DNA of 64,000 bases from Blautia argi (GTDB lineage: Bacteria > Bacillota > Clostridia > Lachnospirales > Lachnospiraceae), in assembly GCF_003287895.1 (NCBI RefSeq), contig NZ_CP030280.1:102001-166000 (forward strand), written 5' to 3'. The translations under genes were made by a program, and so were the position numbers. Positions within the stretch are counted from its first letter, which is position 1, and every line of letters starts with the position of its first letter. Of the stretch, positions 8,707-17,371 are shown piece after piece. A model generated the notes under the pieces. It was given only the letters and a program-made list of their open reading frames with translations, was not told the origin of the DNA and made no database searches.

Positions 8707-9558
8707 ATGAAACGGATAAAACTTTTTTTAATAATTAGCTGTTTAATATGTGGAATCTGTTTCAGCGGTTGTGGGAAAAAGGAAAAGGAAGAACCTGCCG
8801 TAACAGGAAAAACTGCTGAGTTGATGTTTATAACCATAGGAAAAGGAGATGCGTTTTTATTAAAAACTCCAGAAGATACTTATTACATGTGTGATACGGG
8901 GAAGAAAGAAGATTATCAGCAGATTAAAAAAGTATTAGAGAAAAAACAGGTAACAGAGTTAAAAGGTATTTTTTTATCTCATGGACACAAGGATCATGCC
9001 GGAAATGTGAAAAATCTAATAAAAGACTACCCAATAGAAAAAATATATCTTTCCAAAAGGGATGATGCTTCATATGAAAAAGTAGATATGCAGGAATTAG
9101 CGGACTCTTATCAGGTTCCATTGGAATATCTGGAAGGTGGAGAAGTATTGGATTTGGAAGGCGTGACAGTTAATGTCTGGATACCGGAAAGATGTGATTA
9201 CAGAAATGCCAATAATAATTCCATTGTTTTTCGTTTCCAATATGGAAAGAACTCTTTCCTTTTGACAGGTGACATGGAATACGGAGAAGAAGCTGCTTAT
9301 TTACAAAGTGGGGAAGTTCAGAAAACAGATATTTTAAAACTGGGACATCATGGAGAAAATGATGCGACATCGGTTACATTTTTAGAAAAAATCAGACCAA
9401 CATACGGGCTCATTACGGGAAATGAAGAAGAAAATCCAGATTCGGTGAATCCGGAGATAGAAGCCCGATTGGATGCCTTTGATGTGGGAAAGTTTCTATT
9501 CAGAGGGAGACCAACTTGCGTGGGATTTTATTTTGAATGGGGAACAGATTCAGATTGA
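8707..9558 (+). CDS. Lipoprotein of the metallo-beta-lactamase fold
   Basis: The start at 8707 has a ribosome-binding site (GGAGG) six bases before it. The signal peptide ends in a lipobox-like FSGC, so the mature protein should be a membrane-tethered lipoprotein outside the cell. The catalytic domain resembles the ComEC/Rec2-type metallo-hydrolases: LSHGHKDHAGN (HxHxDH), TGDM and LGHHGENDA supply the metal ligands. The reaction is unknown. ComEC-type domains cleave nucleic acid, but this gene lacks the ComEC membrane channel, and its neighbours point to the VTC/DUF4956 process instead. A phosphodiesterase or phosphatase acting on an exported polymer would fit. Confidence 0.75.
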   Translation: MKRIKLFLIISCLICGICFSGCGKKEKEEPAVTGKTAELMFITIGKGDAFLLKTPEDTYYMCDTGKKEDYQQIKKVLEKKQVTELKGIFLSHGHKDHAGNVKNLIKDYPIEKIYLSKRDDASYEKVDMQELADSYQVPLEYLEGGEVLDLEGVTVNVWIPERCDYRNANNNSIVFRFQYGKNSFLLTGDMEYGEEAAYLQSGEVQKTDILKLGHHGENDATSVTFLEKIRPTYGLITGNEEENPDSVNPEIEARLDAFDVGKFLFRGRPTCVGFYFEWGTDSD

Positions 9559-9590
9559 ACAGTTAAAGGAGTAAGGGAAGGAGCAGGAAT

Positions 9591-10256
9591 ATGAATCAGC
9601 AGTTAGAAGAAACTATAAATTCTTTTATGAATGCAATACAAATAGAACCAAGTGGAATGATGATATGGATAAGTCTGGCGGTAGCTTTACTGTTTGCGGC
9701 AATTTTGTGGGGAACCTATCGTTTATCCAATACGAAACAGTCCTATCAGCCGAAATTTGCGGCAACTTTAGTGGCATTAGCAATTATTTCTACCATCCTG
9801 ATGGATTTGATACAAACGAACATTGCGCTTTCTCTGGGAATGATTGGTTCGTTATCGATTGTAAGATTTCGTACAAATATTCGTGATCCACGTGATATCG
9901 GATTTATTTTCTGGTCTATGGCAATTGGCATTGCTTCTGCAACACAAAGCTATTTGATCGGATGCATTGGAAGTGTGGTTTTAGCTGTTGTAATGTTTAT
10001 GACAAAAAATACCGGAACGGAAAACCAGCATTTGTTACTGGTTGTAAGAGGAAGTAATACAGACTTGGATCAAATCCAGAAGATTGTCGGTTATCATACA
10101 AACAGTAATCTGGTAAAGGCTAAAAATATTCTTGCCGATTCCTTTGAACTGGTATATGAAGTAGAGATTCCGGAAACAAACAGTAATAAAGTTATTGAAA
10201 CTATTTTTGAACTGGGTGGAATTGACAGTGTGAATTTACTGGCGCAAAATGCGTGA
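9591..10256 (+). CDS. DUF4956 membrane protein, second copy
   Basis: This is a diverged paralogue of the gene at 8018, with 221 residues. The same signature is present (LSLGMIGSLSIVRFRTNIRD, then IGFIFWSMAIGIASA), with four membrane segments and a soluble tail (LLLVVRGSNTDL). Having two DUF4956 genes around a secreted hydrolase suggests a hetero-oligomeric membrane complex. The operon appears to end here, because a separate promoter region and the sigI gene follow. Confidence 0.8.
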   Translation: MNQQLEETINSFMNAIQIEPSGMMIWISLAVALLFAAILWGTYRLSNTKQSYQPKFAATLVALAIISTILMDLIQTNIALSLGMIGSLSIVRFRTNIRDPRDIGFIFWSMAIGIASATQSYLIGCIGSVVLAVVMFMTKNTGTENQHLLLVVRGSNTDLDQIQKIVGYHTNSNLVKAKNILADSFELVYEVEIPETNSNKVIETIFELGGIDSVNLLAQNA

Positions 10257-10319
10257 TAAATAGAGCCTCCCCATGATATAATAGAATTCGGAATGAGGAT
10301 ATAGAAAGAAGGGGTAGCT

Positions 10320-10985
10320 ATGGTTCCAGGTGAAAAGATAGCATTAGAGAATCTGGATCAGCTTATAAACCAGCATATGGCTTTTTTAATCCGGACAGTA
10401 AGCAATTTTACGGGAAAATATGTTTCGATTGAAAATGATGACGAATTCAGCATAGCACTGATCGCCTTTACTGAAGCAGTGAAAAAATATGATGAGGATA
10501 GAGGAAACTTTCTGGGATTTGCAAAATTAGTGATAGAAAGCCGTCTGAAAACTTATTTAGGGAAAAAAAGAAAGGAATCGTCTGAGGTCTCTCTGGAAGC
10601 AATGCAGGAAGACGGGATAGATTTTACAGAAGAAAAGGAAGAAAACAGCAGCCTTCATGAAGAAATTATTCAGTATCGGGAAGAATTGCTGCTGTTTGGA
10701 TTAACGCTGGAAGTTCTTGCAGATCGGGCGCCAAAACATAGTGATACAAGAAAAAGAGCAGTAACAGTAGCGGAAATGGCCAGTGAAGACAAAGAAACAG
10801 TAGAAGAAACGTATTTAAAAAAGAAACTTCCAATCCGTAAAGTTGCCAGGCTTTCCAGGGTTACAGAGAAAATTGTAAAGGGAAGTAAGGAATTTATTTT
10901 GTCCGTATTGATTATATTTGTGAAACAATTTCCAGGATTAGTCTATTGGATTAAGGGAGAGAGGTGTCATCACCATGTATCATAA
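10320..10985 (+). CDS. sigI: RNA polymerase sigma factor SigI
   Basis: The 221-residue protein matches SigI: a sigma-2-like part (EFSIALIAFTEAVKKYDEDR, GNFLGFAKLVIESRLKTYL) and a short C-terminal helix-turn-helix region with RKVARLSRVTEK. A ribosome-binding site lies before the ATG. SigI factors of Bacillus and Clostridium are controlled by a membrane anti-sigma factor RsgI, encoded next with an 11-base overlap, and respond to heat or extracellular signals, including polysaccharides. The pair is probably autoregulated. Targets here are unknown; cell-surface genes in the window are candidates only by proximity. Confidence 0.85.
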   Translation: MVPGEKIALENLDQLINQHMAFLIRTVSNFTGKYVSIENDDEFSIALIAFTEAVKKYDEDRGNFLGFAKLVIESRLKTYLGKKRKESSEVSLEAMQEDGIDFTEEKEENSSLHEEIIQYREELLLFGLTLEVLADRAPKHSDTRKRAVTVAEMASEDKETVEETYLKKKLPIRKVARLSRVTEKIVKGSKEFILSVLIIFVKQFPGLVYWIKGERCHHHVS

Positions 10986-12119
10986 AGTAATTGTAATGGA
11001 AATAAAAGAAACGTATGCGCTTGTTATGGCAGAAGATGGTCAGATTCTTCGTGTTGTATATAAAGACGGTATGAAGGTGGGAGATTGCATCTATATATTA
11101 GAAGAAGATATATTGAAAAAGGATTCTTTCAAGGAAGAAAACCATGCATCCATCATCCCGTTTGCAGAAAGGAAGAAGACCGGAAATCAACATAAAACAC
11201 TTTGGAAGAAGATGGTTGCAGTAGCCGCCGCATTTGCGCTTTTTGTTACATCTTTTGCAGTATTATCAAAGCCGGAAAAGGCTTATGCGATGGTATCTGT
11301 GGATGGAGAAAAAGCGGTTGAAGTAGTTTTAAATCAAAAAAACAGAGTGAAAGAAGCCGACTCAAAGAATGATTCTCTTACAAGAGAAGAAAAGAAAAAG
11401 ATAAAAGGAGAAAAGGTAGAAACAATTAAGAACTATTTTTCACAGGATCTTTCGGATAAAGAAACCATTATTGTGGGATATGCTTTTTTGGAGGACGAAT
11501 CTGAAGAAGAACGTGCAGCATTGCAGAGACGTCTGGAAAAAACATTTGGTACGGAACATTTACTTTACCTTGCAGGGGATAAAGAAGATGTTGAAAATGC
11601 AAAGAAAGCAGGCAAAAGTTTGGGAATATATCTGGCAGGGCAGATATATTAACCGGAGAAGATTTCAACAAAGTGGTAAATGAAGTTACAGAAGAAGAGA
11701 TTCTGGAATTGCTGGAAAAGAATCCGTCCTTTATAGAAAATCCTGTATTGAAAAAATCGATTCAAGAAAAATTATCGGATTATGAAGATGCAGATGATCC
11801 TGAAAAAGAAGAGGAAACAGATCATGATGAGAATGAAGATATTTTAGAACAGCAAAATGAGAAACAGGAGGAGCAGGGAGAAACTGATCAAACAGATGAA
11901 ACAGATAAGTCTGGAGAATCCAAGGATGCGGATGAAACAGACACAGCAGATGAATCGGAAAATCAAGGGGAGGAGTATAAATCGGAAACATCAGATGAAG
12001 AAACAGAGCCTGGCGAGGAAGCAGATTCGTATGAAATGGAATCAGCAGATGATATGACAGAAAACGAAGTAGAAGAAATGAAAACTTCAGAAAGTACTGG
12101 TGAATTAGAGAAAGATTAA
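10975..12119 (+). pseudogene. rsgI: Anti-sigma factor RsgI with acidic tail, frameshifted
   Basis: Residues 1-52 form an RsgI N-terminal domain that would bind SigI, and about 75-95 form one membrane helix. An extracellular part with AYAMVSVDGEKAVEV follows, as in RsgI proteins. The frame ends at 11652 (TATTAA), while the other frame continues with DILTGEDFNKVVNEVTEEEI. A single missing base near 11641 explains this. The restored protein would have about 380 residues, finishing in a long Asp/Glu-rich, probably disordered extracellular tail (about 11780-12119). If the break is real, the membrane anti-sigma part stays intact and only the sensor tail is lost. Confidence 0.75.
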
Positions 12120-12155
12120 TGAAGGAATTGAATAAAGTGATTTTGTAGGAATGCA

Positions 12156-12196
12156 AGGGCTGTGAGCTAAGAAATTAGTGAGCAGCTCTTTTTATT
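12156..12196 (+). terminator. Terminator after rsgI
   Basis: GGGCTG and CAGCTC flank a partly paired inner stem (CTAA...TTAG), and the hairpin ends in TTTTT. It lies about 40 bases after the rsgI stop codon. Confidence 0.5.
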
Positions 12197-12354
12197 ATGC
12201 TGTCATGTACATGCGATAAAGAATTTTATGGATTATTCTAACTAGAACGGTTTTCTATTTCTTATGGAATTTTAATCTGAATAGAAATATGCTTTCCCCT
12301 ATTTAATATATTCTGCGGTATTCTTGATGTGTAAAAAGAAATGGGGTGAATGAT

Positions 12355-12547
12355 GTGAGTATTATAAAAGCGATTAAAAAATGTGAATATGATTTTGAAG
12401 TTCGTGCAGAAAAAATTTTTATGGCATCATCCGATTCTTGGCTTTTTTTCCATCTTTGTAGGAATGCCTTTGATCGTGTTATGTGCTGTTTGTGCAATTA
12501 CAATTATTTTTGCCTTACCAATGTCTTTGATTTTCGGGTGGGTCTAA
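12355..12547 (+). pseudogene. Small membrane protein upstream of kdp, frameshifted
   Basis: A GTG start at 12355 with GGGGTGA before it opens a frame of about 31 codons (SIIKAIKKCEYDFEVRAEKI) that breaks at a run of seven T (12443-12449). With one T less it continues as IFVGMPLIVLCAVCAI, a strong membrane helix, to FGWV and a stop at 12545-12547. The joined product would have about 63 residues with one or two membrane segments. I do not know the family. Its place ahead of two other tiny membrane genes and kdpA suggests a role in the potassium system. Confidence 0.4.
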
Positions 12548-12648
12548 TCTTTATTGCATCTTAAACTGTGGCTGGAAAGATTTATGCCATATTAAGAAAA
12601 AAAGGACTATGATAATGCATGGAAAAGTTGTAAAGGAGGAACGAAATT

Positions 12649-12750
12649 ATGTTGGATGTATTCATGATAGCAATTTTATTAGGATGTTTTGGCTTGGTGA
12701 AGTCGTTTGCAGATTTTTGCGACTGGCAAATCAAACCAAAAGAAAAATAG
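12649..12750 (+). CDS. Small membrane peptide preceding kdpF
   Basis: This 33-residue ORF has a strong ribosome-binding site (AAAGGAGG) before its ATG. It encodes one hydrophobic helix (about residues 2-18, DVFMIAILLGCFGLVK) and a charged end QIKPKEK. It overlaps nothing and lies 15 bases before kdpF. Small single-span peptides of this type are seen next to Firmicute kdp operons. It may stabilise the KdpFABC complex or a regulator, which is inference from position. It would be missed by size-limited gene callers. Confidence 0.6.
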   Translation: MLDVFMIAILLGCFGLVKSFADFCDWQIKPKEK

Positions 12751-12765
12751 GAGGATGAAAGCAAA

Positions 12766-12849
12766 ATGGATATGATTGTTTTAGGTGTTATGATTGCCGG
12801 GATTGGGATTTATTTGGTATATGCATTGATAAATCCAGAAAAATTGTAA
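12766..12849 (+). CDS. kdpF: KdpF, small subunit of the potassium ATPase
   Basis: The 27-residue peptide is one membrane helix followed by YLVYALINPEKL, which is the KdpF signature (LxxALxxPExF/L). A ribosome-binding site (AGGAGG) precedes the ATG at 12766. KdpF sits in the membrane beside KdpA and stabilises the high-affinity potassium pump. It lies 32 bases before kdpA, the standard kdpFABC order. Confidence 0.85.
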   Translation: MDMIVLGVMIAGIGIYLVYALINPEKL

Positions 12850-12881
12850 GGATCTGGTGAGAATAACTAGGAGGAAAAGAC

Positions 12882-14630
12882 ATGTTACAGATTATTTTGA
12901 CACTTGCGATTTTTGTGATACTGGTCATTCCGGTGGGAAAATATATGTACCATATTGCAACAAAACAAAAGACTTTTGCGGATAAAGTTTTTAATCCGAT
13001 TGATCGCTGTATTTATAAGGTTTGTGGAATTAAGGGCGAAGATATGGGATGGAAGAAATACGCATTGACCTTGCTCTTGGTAAATGCAGTTATGGTATTT
13101 GTAGGATATGCAATTTTAAGACTGCAAAGTATCCTGTTTTTGAATCCAAATGGGATTTCAAATATGGAGCCAACACTTTCCTTTAATACGATTATCAGCT
13201 TTATGACTAATACAAACCTGCAGCATTACTCAGGAGAAAGCGGTCTTTCTTATGTGGCACAAATGTGTGTCATTATTTTTATGATGTTTACATCAGCTGC
13301 AACGGGTTATGCAGCATGTATGGCTTTTTGCCGAGGACTGGCTGGAAAGAAAATTGGAAATTTTTATGAGGATATGGTAAGGATCACGACTAGAATTTTA
13401 ATTCCAGTATCTTTTATAGTCGGGTTATTATTGGTAAGCCAGGGAACACCACAGACGTTACAAGGAAACTTTACAATTGAAACCTTGGAAGGAAACTTCC
13501 AGGATATTGCAGTGGGACCGGTAGCAGCTCTGGAATCCATTAAACACCTGGGAACGAATGGCGGTGGATTCTTTGGAGCAAACTCAACCACGCCGTTTGA
13601 AAACCCTACGGTAATCAGCAATATTATAGAAATGATATCCATGATGATCTTGCCGGGTGCCTGTGTGGTTACTTTTGGACATATGCTTCATGATAAAAGA
13701 AAAGAGAAAAAAGCAGAGAAAGCTGCCATGAATGTACAGGTATTGCCGGGAACAGCCCAAAAGAAAGTAATCTTGGGACGTCAGGGGGCAGTTATCTTTG
13801 GTGCAATGGCAATCATTTTCCTGATTGGACTCACCATTTGCTATCAATCAGAAATGGCAGGTAATCCAGTGATTCAGGAGATGGGCATAGACCAGAGCCA
13901 GGGAAGTATGGAAGGAAAAGAAGTACGTTTTGGGGTTCCACAATCAGCTTTGTTTACGACGGTAACAACTTCTTTTACAACAGGTACGGTTAATAACATG
14001 CATGATACGTTGACTCCGCTAGGCGGATTAGTTCCATTATTACATATGATGCTTAACTGCGTTTTTGGTGGTAAAGGGGTTGGCCTTATGAATATGGTCA
14101 TGTATGTCATTCTGGCAGTATTCATTTGTGGTCTGATGGTAGGACGAACACCGGAATACCTGAATAAAAAAATTGAAGGAAAAGAAATGAAGCTGGTTGC
14201 AATCTGTATTTTAATTCATCCACTTCTAATCCTTGGATTTTCTGCATTGGCAGTAGCGGTTCCGGCAGGGCTTGAGGGTATTACAAACCCTGGCTATCAT
14301 GGACTTACTCAGGTATTGTATGAATTCGCATCTTCCGCAGCGAATAACGGTTCGGGATTTGAAGGCTTGGCTGATAATACAGCATTTTGGAATATTACTG
14401 CTGGTCTGGCAATGTTCTTTGGAAGATATATTGCGATTATTGCACAGCTTGCGATTGCTGGATCTATGTTGGCTAAGAAAAAAGTCAATGAAACTGTGGG
14501 TACGCTGCGTACCGATAATATAACTTTTATGATTATTCTTGTGTTTATTGTATATATTTTCGCTGCATTAACCTTCTTCCCAGCATTAGCATTGGGACCG
14601 ATTGCAGAACATCTGTCAATCTGGATGTAA
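12882..14630 (+). CDS. kdpA: KdpA, potassium-binding channel subunit
   Basis: The 582-residue integral membrane protein matches KdpA. Selectivity-loop motifs are visible in order: SFMTNTNLQHYSGE, KHLGTNGGGFFGANS, TTVTTSFTTGTVNNMHD and AANNGSGFEG, the four imperfect repeats that carry the potassium filter. It is the potassium-binding subunit of the KdpFABC P-type pump and belongs to the superfamily of TrkH/KtrB. Length is normal. The gene is preceded by AGGAGG and followed by kdpB 24 bases later. Confidence 0.95.
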   Translation: MLQIILTLAIFVILVIPVGKYMYHIATKQKTFADKVFNPIDRCIYKVCGIKGEDMGWKKYALTLLLVNAVMVFVGYAILRLQSILFLNPNGISNMEPTLSFNTIISFMTNTNLQHYSGESGLSYVAQMCVIIFMMFTSAATGYAACMAFCRGLAGKKIGNFYEDMVRITTRILIPVSFIVGLLLVSQGTPQTLQGNFTIETLEGNFQDIAVGPVAALESIKHLGTNGGGFFGANSTTPFENPTVISNIIEMISMMILPGACVVTFGHMLHDKRKEKKAEKAAMNVQVLPGTAQKKVILGRQGAVIFGAMAIIFLIGLTICYQSEMAGNPVIQEMGIDQSQGSMEGKEVRFGVPQSALFTTVTTSFTTGTVNNMHDTLTPLGGLVPLLHMMLNCVFGGKGVGLMNMVMYVILAVFICGLMVGRTPEYLNKKIEGKEMKLVAICILIHPLLILGFSALAVAVPAGLEGITNPGYHGLTQVLYEFASSAANNGSGFEGLADNTAFWNITAGLAMFFGRYIAIIAQLAIAGSMLAKKKVNETVGTLRTDNITFMIILVFIVYIFAALTFFPALALGPIAEHLSIWM

Positions 14631-14654
14631 GGTACAGTGAAAGGAGAGAAAGAA

Positions 14655-16709
14655 ATGGCTAAAAATAAGAAGACAAAATTTATTACCAAGGATATTTTAA
14701 AATCATCCATTATAGGATCTTTTCAAAAACTGGATCCTCGTTATATGATAAAAAATCCGGTCATGTTTGTCGTAGAAATTGGATGTTTCATCACACTGTT
14801 ATTGACTTTTGTACCGACATTATTTGGAGGCAGTGAGCAGTATCGAATCTATAATGGAATCGTAACAATTATTTTATTTGTAACGGTTTTATTTGCGAAC
14901 TTTGCAGAATCTGTTGCGGAAGGACGAGGAAAAGCTCAGGCTGCATCTCTGAAGAAAACAAAGCAGGATACGAAAGCAAGAAAGTTGTTGCCGGATGGAA
15001 CGGAACAGATTATCAATGCTTCTGAATTGAAAAAAGGTGATCTGGTTCTGGTAAAAGCAGGAGAACTGATCCCGAATGATGGAGAAGTTATAGAAGGAAT
15101 TGCTTCGGTAGATGAATCCGCTATTACTGGTGAATCTGCACCAGTAACCAGAGAGGCAGGCGGTGATTTTTCTTCTGTAACAGGTGGTACGACTGTCGTA
15201 TCGGACTGGTTGAAAATTAAAATTGTAGCAGAACCAGGAAAATCATTTTTGGATAAAATGATCTCCATGGTTGAAGGAGCTTCCAGACAGAAAACTCCAA
15301 ATGAGATTGCTCTGAATACATTGTTGATTGTACTGACTTTGATATTTTTGATTGTAGTTGTAACCTTATATCCGTTTGCATCGTACCTTGGTGTGAAGAT
15401 TCCTATTTCATGGGCGATTGCACTGATGGTGTGTCTGATTCCGACAACTATCGGTGGTCTTTTGTCGGCGATTGGTATTGCAGGTATGGACCGTGTTACC
15501 AGATTTAATGTCATTGCTATGTCCGGTAAAGCGGTAGAAGCCTGTGGTGATGTTGATACCATGATTTTGGATAAGACAGGAACAATTACATATGGAAACC
15601 GTTTGGCAGCTGAGTTTTATCCAGTGAAAGGTGTCGAAAAAGAGGATTTGATTGATTATAGTGTGATGTGTTCCATTATGGATACAACACCAGAAGGAAA
15701 ATCAACGGTAGATTTAGGTAAACAGATGGGATGCGTATTAGATGAACGAATTGCAGACCAAATGCAGTTTGTGGAATTTACAGCTCAGTCCAAGATGAGT
15801 GGTGTGAATCTGCAGGATGGAACGGTTGTAAGAAAAGGCGCTTTTGAAGCAATGAAAATTTTTGTAAAAGAGAAGGGGGGAAACATTCCGGAAGATTTAC
15901 AGGAGATTGTTACAAATATTTCCAATTTAGGCGGAACACCGTTAGTTGTTTGTGTAAATGAAAAAATCTTGGGCGTGATTTATTTAAAAGATACTGTAAA
16001 GCCGGGATTATCAGAACGATTTGAACGACTTCGAGAAATTGGAATTAAAACAATCATGTGCACAGGCGATAATCCGCTGACAGCGGCTACCATAGCAAAA
16101 GAAGCTGGAGTAGATGGTTTTATTGCAGAGTGTAGACCGGAGGATAAGATCACAGCTATCAAAAAAGAACAGGCAGAAGGAAAATTAGTAGCCATGACAG
16201 GTGATGGTACCAACGATGCTCCAGCGCTGGCTCAGGCAGATGTAGGTCTTGCAATGAACTCTGGTACACAGGCAGCGAAAGAAGCAGCTAACATGGTAGA
16301 TCTAGACTCTGATCCGACCAAGATTTTGGAAGTTGTTGAAATTGGAAAACAGCTTTTGATTACCAGAGGTTCGTTAACAACATTTAGTATTGCAAATGAT
16401 ATCGCAAAGTATTTTGCGATTATCCCAGCAATGTTTACGATGGTGCTGCCTCAGATGCAGATCTTAAATATTATGCATTTGGCAACCCCGGCGAGTGCGA
16501 TTCTTTCAGCTTTGATTTTTAACGCAATCATTATCCCGGGATTAATTCCGGTTGCCATGAAAGGTGTAAAATATAAACCAATGAAAGCAGAAAAAATGCT
16601 ATTGAGAAATATGGGGATTTTTGGTTTAGGTGGTATTATTGTTCCGTTTGTAGGAATTAAATTGATTGATTTACTTGTTGCTCCATTGTTGGCTCTTATA
16701 GGAATGTAG
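14655..16709 (+). CDS. kdpB: KdpB, P-type ATPase subunit
   Basis: The start at 14655 has AAGGAG nine bases before it; the upstream in-frame ATG at 14637 lies before that site. The 684-residue protein has the P-type ATPase motifs: TGESAPV actuator loop, DKTGTIT with phosphorylated Asp306, KGA in the nucleotide domain and [12 protein letters not shown] near residue 515. It hydrolyses ATP to drive potassium uptake through KdpA. No defect is seen. Confidence 0.95.
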   Translation: MAKNKKTKFITKDILKSSIIGSFQKLDPRYMIKNPVMFVVEIGCFITLLLTFVPTLFGGSEQYRIYNGIVTIILFVTVLFANFAESVAEGRGKAQAASLKKTKQDTKARKLLPDGTEQIINASELKKGDLVLVKAGELIPNDGEVIEGIASVDESAITGESAPVTREAGGDFSSVTGGTTVVSDWLKIKIVAEPGKSFLDKMISMVEGASRQKTPNEIALNTLLIVLTLIFLIVVVTLYPFASYLGVKIPISWAIALMVCLIPTTIGGLLSAIGIAGMDRVTRFNVIAMSGKAVEACGDVDTMILDKTGTITYGNRLAAEFYPVKGVEKEDLIDYSVMCSIMDTTPEGKSTVDLGKQMGCVLDERIADQMQFVEFTAQSKMSGVNLQDGTVVRKGAFEAMKIFVKEKGGNIPEDLQEIVTNISNLGGTPLVVCVNEKILGVIYLKDTVKPGLSERFERLREIGIKTIMCTGDNPLTAATIAKEAGVDGFIAECRPEDKITAIKKEQAEGKLVAMTGDGTNDAPALAQADVGLAMNSGTQAAKEAANMVDLDSDPTKILEVVEIGKQLLITRGSLTTFSIANDIAKYFAIIPAMFTMVLPQMQILNIMHLATPASAILSALIFNAIIIPGLIPVAMKGVKYKPMKAEKMLLRNMGIFGLGGIIVPFVGIKLIDLLVAPLLALIGM

Positions 16710-16722
16710 GAGGAATAGAAAG

Positions 16723-17370
16723 ATGAAAAAATTTGGTAAAATGGCAGGAAAAGCATTGATATTTTGTGCTGTAATGATGTTACTTTGTTCCTTTGCTTAC
16801 CCGCTGGCTCTTACAGGAGCCAGCCAGCTGGCAATGAAAGAAAAGGCAAATGGAAACCTGATTGATAAAGAGGGAAATCCTACGACGGACAGTAAAGAAG
16901 CGGTGGGTTCTGCTTTGGTAGGACAGGAATTTACAGAAGATTATTATTTCCAGGGAAGACCATCTGCAGTAGGATACAATAATTATACAGAGGAAGAATT
17001 GAAAAATGGTGAATACAGTGGCGTTTCTTCTGGCAGCTATAATTATGGGAACTCCAATCCGGAGCTGGAAAAGAGAATCCAAAAAGATTTGGATGAGTTT
17101 TTAGAGAAACACCCGGGAGTGAAAGCAGAAGATGTGCCGTCTGATCTGCTTACTGCTTCCGGTTCAGGATTAGATCCCCACATTTCACCGAAAGCAGCTG
17201 AAATCCAGATTCCGTATGTAGCAGAGAATTCAGGATTATCAGAAGAAGAAGTGACAGAGATTGTAGAAGAGAACACAGAACATAAGGTACTTGGAATTTT
17301 TGGCGAGGAACGAGTTAATGTGTTAAAATGTAATTTAGCAGTTGCCAATGCCATGGGAATATTAGAGTAG
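16723..17370 (+). CDS. kdpC: KdpC, periplasmic-type stabilising subunit
   Basis: The 215-residue protein has one N-terminal membrane helix and the KdpC motifs QGRPSAVGYN, SGGSN-like SYNYGNSNP, DLLTASGSGLDPHIS and ILGIFGEERVNVL-like GIFGEERVNVLKCNLA. KdpC is thought to raise potassium affinity and support ATP binding by KdpB. It lies 13 bases after kdpB and overlaps the start region of the downstream kdpD-like gene. Confidence 0.93.
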   Translation: MKKFGKMAGKALIFCAVMMLLCSFAYPLALTGASQLAMKEKANGNLIDKEGNPTTDSKEAVGSALVGQEFTEDYYFQGRPSAVGYNNYTEEELKNGEYSGVSSGSYNYGNSNPELEKRIQKDLDEFLEKHPGVKAEDVPSDLLTASGSGLDPHISPKAAEIQIPYVAENSGLSEEEVTEIVEENTEHKVLGIFGEERVNVLKCNLAVANAMGILE

Positions 17371-17371
17371 G

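Noticed and set aside
8707..9558. Metallo-hydrolase as a competence (ComEC) gene
   Set aside because: It lacks the ComEC membrane channel, has a lipobox, and is embedded among VTC/DUF4956 genes.
12200..12354. KdpE-binding box upstream of the kdp genes
   Set aside because: AT-rich words such as TTTATGGATTATTC are present, but no clear repeat like known KdpE sites could be supported by eye.
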